64,000 nt of DNA from an uncultured Hungatella sp. (GCA_910585435.1 CAJUEJ010000006.1:121603-185602), one strand, 5' to 3'. Shown: positions 17,217 to 27,850, numbered from the stretch's first letter. A program made the numbers and translations. Notes: generated by a model not told the origin, from the sequence alone.

Positions 17217-17983
17217 ACCAACTGTTTGAAAAGGCCTTCGGGCTCTCCGGACAGGTAGCGCTGGTAACCGGAGGAGGCAGCGGGCTGGGCTATGCCACTG
17301 CCAAATGCCTGGCTGCTGCCGGAGCAAAGGTGATTATCACCGGACGCAGGGAATCTGTTTTAGAGGAGGCCTGTAAGACCCTGGGGCCGCAGGTCTCCTA
17401 TAAGGTTTTCGATGTAACAGACACCGGCCATGCACCAGATTTTGTGGAATCTGTGGTCAAAAGCCATGGCGGCATTGATATTCTGATCAACAATGCCGGC
17501 TGCCACTGCAAAAAAAGGGCGGAGGATATTACCATCCAGGATTTTTACCAGGTGATGGATGTCCACCTCTTCGGTTCCTTTGCCCTGACCCAGGCGGCCA
17601 TTCCCTATATGCGGCAGAAAAAGAGAGGCAGCATCCTTTTTATCTCTTCCATGTCCGCCCTTTTAGGCATGACCGACGTATGCGCCTATGGCTCGGCAAA
17701 ATCCGCCCTTTTAGGTCTGACCCGCTGCCTGGCAGGCGATATATCGCCCTATGGAATCCGGGTAAACGCTATCATCCCCGGATTTATAGACACTCCCATG
17801 TTTCACAGGGCAGTGGATCAGGATCTGCCCCGTCAGCAGAAGATCCTGGGCCACACCCCTATGAACCGTTACGGAACACCGGAGGACATAGGCTGGGCCG
17901 CCGTCTATCTGTGTTCCGAGGCGGCCGGCTTTGTAAACGGGGCTTCCCTTGCTGTAGACGGCGGCTGCTCAATCGGGTTTTAG
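17213..17983 (+). CDS. SDR-family oxidoreductase (possible mannonate/fructuronate oxidoreductase)
   Basis: 256 residues, classical short-chain dehydrogenase. NAD(P)-binding TGGGSGLG (about 21-28), NNAG motif (NNAGCH), catalytic serine in ISSMSA and YGSAK (Tyr-x-x-x-Lys), and the C-terminal GGCSIGF ending. The start overlaps the uxuA-like stop (ATGA), with AAAGGAGG upstream. Its position suggests it interconverts fructuronate and mannonate, but the substrate is inferred only from context. Its last four bases overlap the convergent GH38 gene. Confidence 0.82.
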   Translation: MNQLFEKAFGLSGQVALVTGGGSGLGYATAKCLAAAGAKVIITGRRESVLEEACKTLGPQVSYKVFDVTDTGHAPDFVESVVKSHGGIDILINNAGCHCKKRAEDITIQDFYQVMDVHLFGSFALTQAAIPYMRQKKRGSILFISSMSALLGMTDVCAYGSAKSALLGLTRCLAGDISPYGIRVNAIIPGFIDTPMFHRAVDQDLPRQQKILGHTPMNRYGTPEDIGWAAVYLCSEAAGFVNGASLAVDGGCSIGF

Positions 17984-20900
17984 TGCACTGACACTAGTCT
18001 CAATGTCACTATCTCATATGGCTTTGCGGTAAACCGGCAGACTGCTGTCTCCTCTGCCAGCAGCCGTTGTCTGTTCTCCAGCATGTCGCAAAGCCATATC
18101 TGTTTCATCTTCCTGGCAAAGGTCAGAAGCACCTGGCTCCGTCTGTTCTCAAATTCATACAGGCGCAGAATCAAATCCCCGTCATCCTCCGCCTTCTTTA
18201 TCACCTCGATCATAATATTTCGGTTCTCACATGTGACAAAGCCAAACTCCTTCGGCAGTGCCTGATACGTATCTTCCTCCTTTTCTTCTGCCTTTGGCAT
18301 GTACAGCTTCAGGGGGTTGTTCAGCAAATAGGCTTCTTTTACGATGCCAGCCTCTTTCCAGGAGCCACAGTGGGGCAGGACGCTGTAAATAGCCTGATGC
18401 TTCTCCCTGTCTGCTTCCGGATTAGGATATTTTCCCGACTTAATCAGAGACAGGCCCACCACATTCTCTTCCACGCTGACACCATATTTACAATCATTGA
18501 GAAAGCTGACGCCGTACCCTTCTTCAGAAACATCCATCCACTTATGGCAGCACACCTCGAACCGTGCCTGATCCCAGGAGGTATTGCAGGTGGTGGGACG
18601 TTTTACATTGCCGTACTGAATCTCATAGGTGGCTTCCGTGGTATTTAAATCCAGAGGGAACAGGGCCTTTAAAAAGATCTGTTCTTCTTTCCAATCGGTT
18701 GTAAAATGGATATCCACCCTGGGAGAATTGCCGTAAAAATACAGAGTCTCCTCAATGACGGTATCCTGATACTGCCACGTATACTTAAGAGCCCAGCGGT
18801 AAGGCCCTGTCTCTGTCACCTCTGCCGAAAGCAGCTTCTCCACAGGCCAGGATTTTTCCTTGTAATAGTCAAACAGGTTCCAGTTGTCAAAAATATGGGG
18901 CTTATCCTCATATGTCATCAGAACATTCCCACATCTGCCCTCCTGTAAGATCTGCCGTCCGGCGGTCTTGTCATACCAGGAAGTTATGTGCCCCTGTTCA
19001 TTTATCAGGATTTCCCCGTAGGGCGTATCCACACGGCAGGGAGATATCTCCACCTTCCCGATCTCCGGCTGGCTGTCTTTTAAAATCCTGTAGCCTTTGG
19101 CAGGAACCGAATCCGCCCATGCAAGATACGTTCCGTCCGCTGTTTTCTGAACATAGTGAAGGTGTCCCATATCCACAGCTTCCACAAATCCCCCCATACT
19201 CTGCCCGTTGTCATTGAACACCAGCACCTCTCCCACACAATCGGCAATCCTCTGCTTCCTTTTGCTATCCTCTGCCTCTGCAAACCCAAACAGCTGCTCA
19301 TATTCCCTTCTGGAATCCTCATATACTTCGGCAATGGAAGATCCTGGCAGAATATCGTGAAACTGATTGCGCAGAAGAATCTCCCAGTTCTCCTGCATAT
19401 GCCCCGGGTATGGCATGCTGCATAGAAGCTGTGCCAGCACAGCGCTGCCTTCAAGGTTGGCCAGGGCAAATTCCCCTCTGCGGTTGTACCTTTTATTCCT
19501 TGCCATAGAGGTATAGGTGGCCCGGTGATATTCCAGATACAATTCCCCTGCCCATACAGGCGTCTTCTTCCCTTTCACATCCTGTTCCAGCTTCTCAAAA
19601 AATGCTCTGGCCGTAGACTGCCTCGTGGCCGGGCACCCGGGGATCCCGGTCGACAGGCGCCGCTCTGTCTCCAGCATCTCTGCCGTAGGCCCTCCCCCGC
19701 CGTCGCCGTATCCGTAGGAGCACAGCACCTCCCTGTTTAAATCCTTCTGCTGATATCTCTGCCAGGCCCCTTTTATCTGAGACGGATGGATATAACCATT
19801 ATAATTTGTAGTAAACCTTGAAATATATTCCTGGCTGGTCTTCAAGCTTCTTGTGGGAGACGTATAGTCCCTGGTAGGAATAAAATGCGTCAGTATCCGG
19901 GTTCCGTCGATTCCCTTCCAGTAAAACGTGTCATAGGGTATCTGATTCCACTCATTCCAGCTTATTTTCGTAGTCATGAAATAACGGATCCCGCATTTTT
20001 CCATAATCTGAGGCAGGGCGGCAGAATATCCGAACACATCTGGCAGCCACAGAATCACATTGTCCTTTCCGAATTCCTCTTTAAAAAACCGTTTTCCATA
20101 GAGGAATTGTCTCACCAGGCTTTCGCCGGATGCAAGGTTGCAGTCAGCCTCCACAAACATGCCTCCCTCTGTCTCCCAGCGCCCCTCTGCCACACGCCTT
20201 CCGATCTGCTCATAGATCTCCGGGGCATTCTTTTTCACATATTTATATAGCTGAGGCTGGCTGGACATAAAGATGTATTCCGGATACCGTCCCATCAGCT
20301 CAAGAACCGTGGAAAAGCTGCGCACTGCCTTGTCCTCTGTCACGGAAAGGGTCCACAGCCACGCCACGTCGATGTGGGTATGGCCTACACAGCGGACAAC
20401 CGCCTCCGGCAGGCAGGGCCTGTCATAGATCTTTTCCTTCAGATATTTTTCTGCCTCCATTAAGCTGCTGTAAAAGGCGTCTGAGCCTGGCTTGCGCAAA
20501 TCCAGGAGATTCACCGCCTGATTCAAAACCCCTAGAAGATCCAGGTATGTGACATCTGTCTCCTCCAGAAGACATACGGTCTGAAAAGGAACCAGCAGGT
20601 CATAATAGAATTTTTCCACCTGCCTGTCCACCGTCCGAAGCAAAGGCTGAAACAGCAGATGAAAATTCTGCACCCCTGTAAAGGCTGAAAGAAATATATG
20701 ATGGCATTCATTTTCCTGTGCGCAATCAGTTACGGTCAGCTCCCTGTGGTTCACGTCAAAGCCCTGCCTCAGTTTTCCGTCAATATGCACGGTAAACTGA
20801 GGATTGGTCGCATCCCATTCCCCCTCCTTTCCAGTTTTCAGGGTAAACTCTACAGGTTTTCCCTGAAAGGAAGAGGGGATCTCTGCCTTTGTCCAGAAGG

Positions 20901-21093
20901 CCACATATTGATTATGCCCTCCCCACACACCGGAGGCCGGAACCGGCTCCCAGGCAGCCGCTGTGTCTGACGGAAGAGGCCTTGTCTCCCCCCTTCTTTT
21001 CTCCATCCTCCAGTTGGGAAGCTCTGCCTCCTGGGGATAGCGCAGCTTAGACAGCTGATTCAATATCTCTTCAATTCTCTGTTCTGTAAACAT
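17980..21093 (-). CDS. GH38 alpha-mannosidase
   Basis: 1037 residues, the usual size for bacterial GH38. After an N-terminal beta domain, the catalytic barrel opens with VGHTHIDVAWLW (zinc ligands HxHxD), followed by SSQPQLYKY and the nucleophile D352 in WLPDVFGYS. The all-beta C-terminal half is complete. No signal peptide, so it acts on imported oligosaccharides in the cytoplasm, removing alpha-mannosyl residues. AAAGGAG precedes the ATG. Just downstream of the GH78 gene on the same strand (38-base gap), hence probably one operon. Confidence 0.92.
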   Translation of the reverse strand: MFTEQRIEEILNQLSKLRYPQEAELPNWRMEKRRGETRPLPSDTAAAWEPVPASGVWGGHNQYVAFWTKAEIPSSFQGKPVEFTLKTGKEGEWDATNPQFTVHIDGKLRQGFDVNHRELTVTDCAQENECHHIFLSAFTGVQNFHLLFQPLLRTVDRQVEKFYYDLLVPFQTVCLLEETDVTYLDLLGVLNQAVNLLDLRKPGSDAFYSSLMEAEKYLKEKIYDRPCLPEAVVRCVGHTHIDVAWLWTLSVTEDKAVRSFSTVLELMGRYPEYIFMSSQPQLYKYVKKNAPEIYEQIGRRVAEGRWETEGGMFVEADCNLASGESLVRQFLYGKRFFKEEFGKDNVILWLPDVFGYSAALPQIMEKCGIRYFMTTKISWNEWNQIPYDTFYWKGIDGTRILTHFIPTRDYTSPTRSLKTSQEYISRFTTNYNGYIHPSQIKGAWQRYQQKDLNREVLCSYGYGDGGGGPTAEMLETERRLSTGIPGCPATRQSTARAFFEKLEQDVKGKKTPVWAGELYLEYHRATYTSMARNKRYNRRGEFALANLEGSAVLAQLLCSMPYPGHMQENWEILLRNQFHDILPGSSIAEVYEDSRREYEQLFGFAEAEDSKRKQRIADCVGEVLVFNDNGQSMGGFVEAVDMGHLHYVQKTADGTYLAWADSVPAKGYRILKDSQPEIGKVEISPCRVDTPYGEILINEQGHITSWYDKTAGRQILQEGRCGNVLMTYEDKPHIFDNWNLFDYYKEKSWPVEKLLSAEVTETGPYRWALKYTWQYQDTVIEETLYFYGNSPRVDIHFTTDWKEEQIFLKALFPLDLNTTEATYEIQYGNVKRPTTCNTSWDQARFEVCCHKWMDVSEEGYGVSFLNDCKYGVSVEENVVGLSLIKSGKYPNPEADREKHQAIYSVLPHCGSWKEAGIVKEAYLLNNPLKLYMPKAEEKEEDTYQALPKEFGFVTCENRNIMIEVIKKAEDDGDLILRLYEFENRRSQVLLTFARKMKQIWLCDMLENRQRLLAEETAVCRFTAKPYEIVTLRLVSVH

Positions 21094-21131
21094 AACATCT
21101 TCTACTCCTTTTTTCGGTTTTTATGTCCCAT

Positions 21132-23702
21132 TCAAAACATGTCCCATTCAAAAAAACAGGTTCCGCTTTCCAGCAGGATTTCCCTTTCTGCCTCCCGGAC
21201 ACAGGGAGGAAGCAAAAGCCTGGCACTGGTCCCGAAGGGGACTTTAAGGGTTACCAGAGCCTTCCCCTTTTCCAGCTTCCATTTCACAGCGGTGACGCCA
21301 TGAGGCGTATCATAGCTGCACTCCATGGTATCTGTCAGAAGGGACGGGGCCAGAACAAACGCTGTCATCCCTGGCGCATCATCCTTTAAACGTATGCCTG
21401 CAATATAGCGGTACAGAATAGCCGATACATGGGAGAACATCACATGGTTATGAGAGCCGCCCAGGTTCCAGCATTCCGTTAGGGTGGTGCATCCCTTTTC
21501 CGCCAGATACAGGTATCCAGGATATGTATTCTGGCACAGCATTTTATACAATATTTCCGTGTATCCATGATCTCCCAGGCTCTCCATCACGTATTTTTGG
21601 CCCAGCACCCCGAAATCCAGATGATATCCATTCCCTGCAATGCGGTCTGCCAGCCGCTCTGCCACCTTATCTTCCTCCTCCTTTTTCAGCACATGGTTCC
21701 ATGCCAGGCAGCCGTCCGATGTCTGGCAGTCGCCTTCTATTTCCAGATTGTCCTTTACAAACCGGTGTGCCAGTGTCCGGCGGATCTCTTCTTTATAAGA
21801 AGCGTAGGGATTGGAAACCCCCAGAATCCGGCTTATCCGATCCAGGATAGCTGCCGCCTCATAATAGCAGGCCGTATCAGTCAGGGCTACAGGCGCCTTA
21901 AAGGATTCCATGTTCACAGACACTGCAGGGCCGTCAAAGGGGGCGCACCAGTCTCCGATGCCGTAATTTAAGACGCCATCCACAGCCATGGAGCGCATAA
22001 ATTCAAAATGCTTTTGCATATACGGATAATATTTCTTAAGTATCTGTATATTTCCTGTATGGCGGTAAAGCAGCCACGGAAGGGTGGTCAGAACCAGGGA
22101 CCAGTCCGGGCCGTTTCCCCAGTTAAAGCCCCACCCGGTGGAAGGGCAGACGCAGGGGATGGCCCCGTCTGCTCTCTGACAGTCACACACACTGTCCAGC
22201 CACTGAAGCAGGATGTGAAACGAATCAAAATTGATAAGCAGCTGCTCCGCGGCAAATCCATTGTCGCCGGTCCATGCATTTTTCTCCCGGTGAGGGTCAG
22301 AGGTGGGAAGGCCCATGGCATTGGAACAGCTGGCCCACCGGCACAGATGCTGGATCCTGTTGAGCCTTTCATCTGAGCAGGCAAAGGAGCCTGTCTCACG
22401 GAAGTCTGTGTGCATTACCACTGCAGTAAGCTTTACCTCTCTGGGATCCCCTCCCTCTGTCTCCACTTCCACATACCGGAAGCCATGGTAGACAAACCGG
22501 CTGCTCCAGCTCTCTCTGCCATCGCTTTTCTTTATGTAGCGGTCTGTCTGAAACTCTCCTTCCCTGATAAAGCATCGCAGGTGGCTTTGATCCACGTGGA
22601 GCCTGTCTTCTGTCAGCTCTTCCCCATAGCGGAGAATCCACTGGCTTCCCGCCGGCCCGTCTGCAGTTAATTCCGCCTTTCCTGCCAGGTTCTGCCCGAA
22701 ATCAAAGATATGCCGCCCTTCCTCTGTCACATAGGAGTCTGCAGGCTCCAGGGTTTTCACTGCCCGGACAGGCGCTCCCTGTGCAGGCTTCAGGATTCCT
22801 CCCGGCCCCCGCAGCTGAATCGCTTTTTTCCACGAAGAATCATCAAAACCACTTTCATTCCAGTGTTCCTCCTCCAGGCGGGCATCATAATGTTCGCCGC
22901 TGCGGACAGAATTAAAGATTATAGGGCCTTTTGACACCTTCCAGCTTGTGTCCGAGCAGATACAGGCTTCTGTTCCGTCCTCGTATTCCATATGGAGTTC
23001 GCACAGCAGTCTTGGAACTCCCCGCCAGGTAGACTGGGGTGCATTCCATGCATCTTTGGTAAAGCAATTATACCAGCTGTTTCCCAAAACCACTGCCAGG
23101 GTAGCCCTGTCCCCTGCCGGCAGATACTCTGTCACGTCATACACCCGGTAAAGAACCGTGGCGTCATATTTGGTGTAGGCCGGTTCCAGCAAATAGTCAG
23201 AGACCCTTTTCCCCTCCAGCCATGCCTCATAGACCCCCAGCCCGCAGATATACAGGCGGGCCTTCCTTACTTTTCCTGACAGTGGAAATGTCTTCCTGAA
23301 ATAAGGGGCCGCCTCATCGTCTTTGTCTAATTTGCACCAGGGCGCACCGATCCAGCGGGCACGCCACGGCTCCTCCCCTTTTCCTGTCTCAAACCATCCC
23401 ATATCCCCCTGTGCCTTTTCCTGTTCGCTGTTCCATGCGGTTATACGCCACCTGTACCTTGTTCTGGGTTCCAGGGGCGGGCCTTCATACGGAACCGATA
23501 CGTTTTGCCTGCCCTCCACCTTTCCCGAATCCCATACGGGATTTTTGTCCTCTTTAAACACAACAATCCGGTAAGCCGACTGAAAATCCCCGGCCCTTTC
23601 TGAATCCATTTTCCAGGAAAAAACCGGTGTCTCATCCATCCCCAGGGGGTTCTCCTGGTAATTGCAGAAACAGCCAGTGACGCGAAACCCTACATCCTCC
23701 AT
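21132..23702 (-). CDS. GH78 alpha-L-rhamnosidase
   Basis: About 856 residues with the standard GH78 layout: N-terminal beta domain (from FSWKMDSERAGDFQSAYRI), a carbohydrate-binding beta domain (about 150-330), the (alpha/alpha)6 catalytic domain from about 425 with TSDPHREKNAWTGDNG (acidic active-site loop), and a C-terminal beta domain. Lacks a signal peptide, so it is cytoplasmic. Hydrolyses terminal alpha-L-rhamnose as found in rhamnogalacturonan and plant glycosides. The start at 23702 has GGAGAGGG 8 bases upstream. Lies between the YesN gene and GH38. Confidence 0.92.
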   Translation of the reverse strand: MEDVGFRVTGCFCNYQENPLGMDETPVFSWKMDSERAGDFQSAYRIVVFKEDKNPVWDSGKVEGRQNVSVPYEGPPLEPRTRYRWRITAWNSEQEKAQGDMGWFETGKGEEPWRARWIGAPWCKLDKDDEAAPYFRKTFPLSGKVRKARLYICGLGVYEAWLEGKRVSDYLLEPAYTKYDATVLYRVYDVTEYLPAGDRATLAVVLGNSWYNCFTKDAWNAPQSTWRGVPRLLCELHMEYEDGTEACICSDTSWKVSKGPIIFNSVRSGEHYDARLEEEHWNESGFDDSSWKKAIQLRGPGGILKPAQGAPVRAVKTLEPADSYVTEEGRHIFDFGQNLAGKAELTADGPAGSQWILRYGEELTEDRLHVDQSHLRCFIREGEFQTDRYIKKSDGRESWSSRFVYHGFRYVEVETEGGDPREVKLTAVVMHTDFRETGSFACSDERLNRIQHLCRWASCSNAMGLPTSDPHREKNAWTGDNGFAAEQLLINFDSFHILLQWLDSVCDCQRADGAIPCVCPSTGWGFNWGNGPDWSLVLTTLPWLLYRHTGNIQILKKYYPYMQKHFEFMRSMAVDGVLNYGIGDWCAPFDGPAVSVNMESFKAPVALTDTACYYEAAAILDRISRILGVSNPYASYKEEIRRTLAHRFVKDNLEIEGDCQTSDGCLAWNHVLKKEEEDKVAERLADRIAGNGYHLDFGVLGQKYVMESLGDHGYTEILYKMLCQNTYPGYLYLAEKGCTTLTECWNLGGSHNHVMFSHVSAILYRYIAGIRLKDDAPGMTAFVLAPSLLTDTMECSYDTPHGVTAVKWKLEKGKALVTLKVPFGTSARLLLPPCVREAEREILLESGTCFFEWDMF

Positions 23703-23727
23703 CCTTTCCCTCTCCTTTCCCATTCTC

Positions 23728-24492
23728 TTAATTTTTTTGTTTCTTCTGGCGGTAGTGTAACGGTGTACACCCTGTAGCCTTCCGAAACAGAATCCCGAAA
23801 TATTTGGGATTATTCCCGTAACCTATCTTACCTGCAATCTCGTGAATGCTGTCATTGGTATGGCGGAGAAGGTACTTTGCCTTGGATATCCGTATCTCCG
23901 TCAGATAATGATTAAACCGCTGTCCGGTCTCCTCCTGGAAGCGCCTCCCCAGATAATCCACATTCATGAAAAACTGCTTGTCCGCAATCTGTTTCAGAGA
24001 AAGCTCTGGATCCTGATAATTCTGCTCCACATAATCCATCACTTTCCTGACACATTCGCTGTACAGGCGCGTATCCATACCTCCTTCCCCCATCCGCGCC
24101 TTTTGTGCCTTTCTTTGCTCCACATCCTGGACAGCCTTCTTCACCTCCCTGATAATCAGCTCTTCTTTTAAAGGCTTCACAAGATAATGGTGTACATGGT
24201 TTTTGATGGCAGCCATGGCAAAGTCAAATTCCTCATAGGCTGTCAGCAGCAGAAACTCGATGGTATATTCTCTCCTTTTGGAGAAATATTCCACCAGCTC
24301 CAGGCCGCTTATGACAGGCATCTTAATATCCGTCAGCACCAGATCCGGCTTATGGGCTTCGATGGCCTGAAGGGCCTCCTGCCCGTCTTTACAGACCGCC
24401 GACACCTGAATGCCCAGCTGCTCCCAGTCAATACACGTATGGAGAACCTCCCGGATTAATTTTTCATCATCTGCAATTACCAGCTTAATCAT
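23728..24492 (-). CDS. YesN-like response regulator (REC + AraC HTH)
   Basis: 254 residues. The receiver domain (1-120) has DDE at 8-10, the phospho-acceptor D55 in LVLTDIKMP and the conserved lysine in LVKPLKEE. The C-terminal AraC domain (about 150-250) ends with GNNPKYFGILFRKATGCTPL. It overlaps its kinase gene by eight bases, showing a pair. Such pairs control adjacent oligosaccharide ABC importers; here the divergent binding-protein operon at 26.5 kb and the downstream GH78/GH38 genes are the likely targets. Confidence 0.92.
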   Translation of the reverse strand: MIKLVIADDEKLIREVLHTCIDWEQLGIQVSAVCKDGQEALQAIEAHKPDLVLTDIKMPVISGLELVEYFSKRREYTIEFLLLTAYEEFDFAMAAIKNHVHHYLVKPLKEELIIREVKKAVQDVEQRKAQKARMGEGGMDTRLYSECVRKVMDYVEQNYQDPELSLKQIADKQFFMNVDYLGRRFQEETGQRFNHYLTEIRISKAKYLLRHTNDSIHEIAGKIGYGNNPKYFGILFRKATGCTPLHYRQKKQKN

Positions 24493-26323
24493 AGGATTCC
24501 CCCCTGTCCCTTTCTCTTACTGTCCAATAAGGTATGGTCATCTCTGCAACCGCCCACTGGGCTTCATTATAAAATTCCAGCCTGTACTCTTTTTTAAAAT
24601 ATATCTTTAAACGGCTGTCCACATTCAAAAGGCCTATGCCGTGTCTTGTAGGGGTAATTTCATGATCCCGCAGCTTCCTTAAAAAATCCTGTGCAAACCG
24701 GGTTCCCCTATTTTTTATCCTGATCTCAATCTGCTCCCCGCGTTTTCCTATCTCCATCACAACCTGGCAGGTATGGGGGCAGTTCTCCACACCGTGAACC
24801 ACAGCATTTTCCACCAGGGGAAGGACTGTAAGCTTTGGCAGCACCCCATGATAACAGTCTGGATCCACCTGCCTGCTAAAATCCAGCCTCTGGTCAAACC
24901 GCAGCTTCTGAATGAGAATGTAATCGTCAATAAGACCTATCTCCTCTTCCAGGCGGATCTCGTTGTTATGATTGCTCATAATCAGATGCATCATATTGCC
25001 CAGCGCTTCCACAATGGAGCAGACATTGTCATTCTGTCCCAGTTTGGCGCAGCAGCGCACGCTCTCCAGGGTGTTGTACAGGAAATGAGGATTGATCTGC
25101 ATCTCCAGGGCCTGAAGCTTTGCTTCCTGGATCAGCAGGCGGCTTTCATAATTGTCTCGTATCAGACAGTCAATCCGGTCGGACATTCTGGTAAATCTGC
25201 GCATCAGCACCCCCACCTCGTCGCTTCGCCTCATGTCCTGGTTGTCAAGCTCCACACTTTCAAAATCCGTATCGCTCACATTGTCAATCATATGCATCAG
25301 CTTACTGAAATCACGGAGAATCTGGCGCAGCACCAGTGCCGCAATACACACGGCAAGGAGAAGGCACAGGCACATGGTAAAAATAATATTTGCCGTTCCC
25401 TTCCTGATAGTTTCTTCTATAGAATCATAGGGGATGGCATAAAGGTAGTCCCAGTCATTTTTCCCAACCTGGCCCCGAATCACAAAATAGCTGGATCCGT
25501 TCTGCCTTAAGACAGCATATTCCTGATCTTTTTCTAACTGGTTGGAAAAATCGATCTCCTCTCCCATATTGGTGTACATATAAAATACCTGGCCCCTCTC
25601 GTCCAGCAGCGAAAAGCAGCATTCCTCCTGCTGTAGCCTGGTGGTACAGCTGTGAAGGACAGGCTGCAGATTCAGGCACCCTGCCAGCACCCCCAGAGAA
25701 TCCAGACGCATAGGGTGGATACGCCGTATATTCTGGGCTATCACCAGGCCGTAGGAATCGCTGAATTCTGTTATCCACACCGTATTTTTATCCAGCGCTT
25801 CCCAGGCTATCCCCTCCAGCTCATCCATGGTAAATCTGGTTCCCAGGCTGGAATCATAGCCGTTGTCAATTTTATATGTGCTGTTGTAAAATACACCTTT
25901 ATCCATATAGATGCACATTCCGTAAACCGCCGGATTCAGCTTGTCATTGATGTACTGCTGCAGCTCTCTCTCAAGGCTCCGTACGGTCTGGGCGGACAGA
26001 TACTCTCCTTTTTCAATGGCAGACAGGTGATCCTGAATGACACTGTCAGTTGCCACTGCTTTTATATATTCCTCCGTATTTTTAAGGGTATCGTTCAATA
26101 CATCGGCTGAGACTGTCAGCACCGTCTGGTACGTATGGTACAAAAGCATGTCATACTGCCTTTGTAATTTCCGGATTCCTGTTATGGCAGTGCCTACCAG
26201 CACAGTCAGGCTTACAACGATGACGCTGATGATTTTTACCCGGAAAGGAAGATTTAAAAATGCGAAATCCAGTTTTTCCTTTATTTCAGATAATCTGCTA
26301 ATACTATCACCCTTTTCTCTCAA
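24485..26323 (-). CDS. YesM-like sensor histidine kinase
   Basis: About 612 residues. Two membrane helices (about 33-50 and 315-335) enclose a large extracytoplasmic sensor of Cache type. A HAMP-like segment is followed by the His_kinase (PF06580) domain with the phospho-acceptor in QINPHFLYNTLE and an ATPase domain (VENAVVHGVE, GIGLLNVDSRL). Detects an extracellular sugar or binding protein and phosphorylates the YesN partner. No ATG is available near the N-terminus: TTG at 26323 has a weak site, while ATT at 26302 is well placed after AAGGGTG; the true start is uncertain. Confidence 0.9.
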   Translation of the reverse strand: MREKGDSISRLSEIKEKLDFAFLNLPFRVKIISVIVVSLTVLVGTAITGIRKLQRQYDMLLYHTYQTVLTVSADVLNDTLKNTEEYIKAVATDSVIQDHLSAIEKGEYLSAQTVRSLERELQQYINDKLNPAVYGMCIYMDKGVFYNSTYKIDNGYDSSLGTRFTMDELEGIAWEALDKNTVWITEFSDSYGLVIAQNIRRIHPMRLDSLGVLAGCLNLQPVLHSCTTRLQQEECCFSLLDERGQVFYMYTNMGEEIDFSNQLEKDQEYAVLRQNGSSYFVIRGQVGKNDWDYLYAIPYDSIEETIRKGTANIIFTMCLCLLLAVCIAALVLRQILRDFSKLMHMIDNVSDTDFESVELDNQDMRRSDEVGVLMRRFTRMSDRIDCLIRDNYESRLLIQEAKLQALEMQINPHFLYNTLESVRCCAKLGQNDNVCSIVEALGNMMHLIMSNHNNEIRLEEEIGLIDDYILIQKLRFDQRLDFSRQVDPDCYHGVLPKLTVLPLVENAVVHGVENCPHTCQVVMEIGKRGEQIEIRIKNRGTRFAQDFLRKLRDHEITPTRHGIGLLNVDSRLKIYFKKEYRLEFYNEAQWAVAEMTIPYWTVRERDRGESYD

Positions 26324-26427
26324 AGCAAGTATAATTTTTCTATAAATATCATAGCATATTTCTCAGAAAAATGTTGATTTTGCCTAATTTTTGAGGTTAT
26401 TTAAACTTTTACGTCTGTTTTCTAAGT

Positions 26428-26455
26428 TTGGTTTTTTACCTGGTTTCTGTATAAT
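26428..26455 (+). promoter_or_regulatory. promoter of the sugar ABC importer operon
   Basis: TATAAT at 26450-26455 with TTGGTT at 26428-26433 and a 16-bp spacer. The weak -35 fits activation by the YesN protein encoded on the other strand. Confidence 0.5.
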
Positions 26456-26485
26456 ATAACCATAAAATATCGTGGAGGGATTCAT

Positions 26486-27850
26486 ATGAAAAACAAAAAA
26501 CAACTTGCTGCCCTGTTGACCACAGCCATGCTGGCTGCTTCCTTAACCGCCTGCAACAGTTCTAAACCAGCCGAGACCGCCCCTTCGGAAACCACTGCCG
26601 TCTCTCAGAGCCAGGGTCAGACAGCATCTGAAGAAACCACCTCTGCCCCTTCTTCTGAAGAGATTACGCTCTCCGTAGCCTGGTGGGGCGGTGATACCCG
26701 CAACGAACGTGTGGAAAAAACCTTAAGCCTTTATACAGAACAGCATCCAAATGTCACCTTCAGCACAGCCACCAACAATTTCACTGACCATGGAACCGCC
26801 ATGTCCACAGCGGCCGCTTCCGGGGATCTGCCTGATATGTGGCTGATTCAGACCCAGCTGTGGATGGGACAGTATGTGGACAGCGGACAGCTTTTGGATC
26901 TAAGGCCCTACATTGAAAGCGGCGCCCTTGACACAACCAACATACCGGAAGCAAATTTAGAAAGCGGGCGTGCCGCAGACGGCGGAATCTACGCCGTGGC
27001 CGCCGGCCTGAATACTCCCTGTATCCAGTATAACCAAACTTTGCTGGAGGAGCATGGGATCGAAATCAAAAACGGGATGACAGTAGATGAATTTGCTGCC
27101 AAATGTGCTGAAATCTACGAAAAGACCGGATACAAAACCATCATCAACAACCCGGAATCATTCATCGAATATCTGCTGCGGGCTGACGGGAAGCTTCTCT
27201 ATGATGAAGGCAAAATAGGCGCCGATTCTCCGGAGGATCTGATAACCTATTTTAACCTGATGCAGAAGGGACGGGATGAGGGATGGCTGATTGACTATGA
27301 AACCTATGTGACTGCCGGCGGCGATTCTGCCACACAGCCTGTTGTCACAGGAGAGGCGTGGAACGCCATGTGGAATTCCAACCAGACTGCCGCTCTCCAG
27401 AGCCCATGCCCGGAAGGTGTGGTTCTCGGAATGGTAACCTGGCCCACCTCCAACCTGGATGCCTCCGGTTACACGGCTGGCGCCATGGGATGGTGTATTC
27501 CTGCCAATACCAAACACCCGGATGAGGCCGTGGCCCTGCTGGACTGGTGGCTTAACTCCCCCGAAGTCCATGAAATTATCCTGGGAGAACTGGGAATGCC
27601 TGCAAATACCGCTGTTGCAGAACACATTATCCCTCTGCTGGACGAGACGAACGCCCGGGCATTTGAATATATCTTAAACGACGTCATTCCTCACAGCAGC
27701 CCCAAGAATCCTATCGGAGGCCCCGGCGCCACGGAGGTGCGGAATCTGATTGATGAGCTGGAAGAAATGATGTACTACGGTTCCATCACACCCCAGGAGG
27801 GAGCTGAACGCCTGTTTACAGAAGGAAATGCATTCATGGCCCAGCAGTAG
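26486..27850 (+). CDS. carbohydrate ABC transporter substrate-binding lipoprotein
   Basis: 454 residues. Lipoprotein signal peptide with lipobox LTAC (cysteine at about 23), then a Ser/Thr/Glu linker and a family-1 solute-binding fold: EITLSVAWWGGDTRNERVEK, TFSTATNNF, DLPDMWLIQ. The AMGWCIPANTKHPDEAVALLDWWLNSPE region is typical of MalE-like proteins. It captures oligosaccharides for the two permeases downstream. GTGGAGGG precedes the ATG. A strong terminator-like hairpin follows before the permease genes, so it is probably made in excess. Confidence 0.9.
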   Translation: MKNKKQLAALLTTAMLAASLTACNSSKPAETAPSETTAVSQSQGQTASEETTSAPSSEEITLSVAWWGGDTRNERVEKTLSLYTEQHPNVTFSTATNNFTDHGTAMSTAAASGDLPDMWLIQTQLWMGQYVDSGQLLDLRPYIESGALDTTNIPEANLESGRAADGGIYAVAAGLNTPCIQYNQTLLEEHGIEIKNGMTVDEFAAKCAEIYEKTGYKTIINNPESFIEYLLRADGKLLYDEGKIGADSPEDLITYFNLMQKGRDEGWLIDYETYVTAGGDSATQPVVTGEAWNAMWNSNQTAALQSPCPEGVVLGMVTWPTSNLDASGYTAGAMGWCIPANTKHPDEAVALLDWWLNSPEVHEIILGELGMPANTAVAEHIIPLLDETNARAFEYILNDVIPHSSPKNPIGGPGATEVRNLIDELEEMMYYGSITPQEGAERLFTEGNAFMAQQ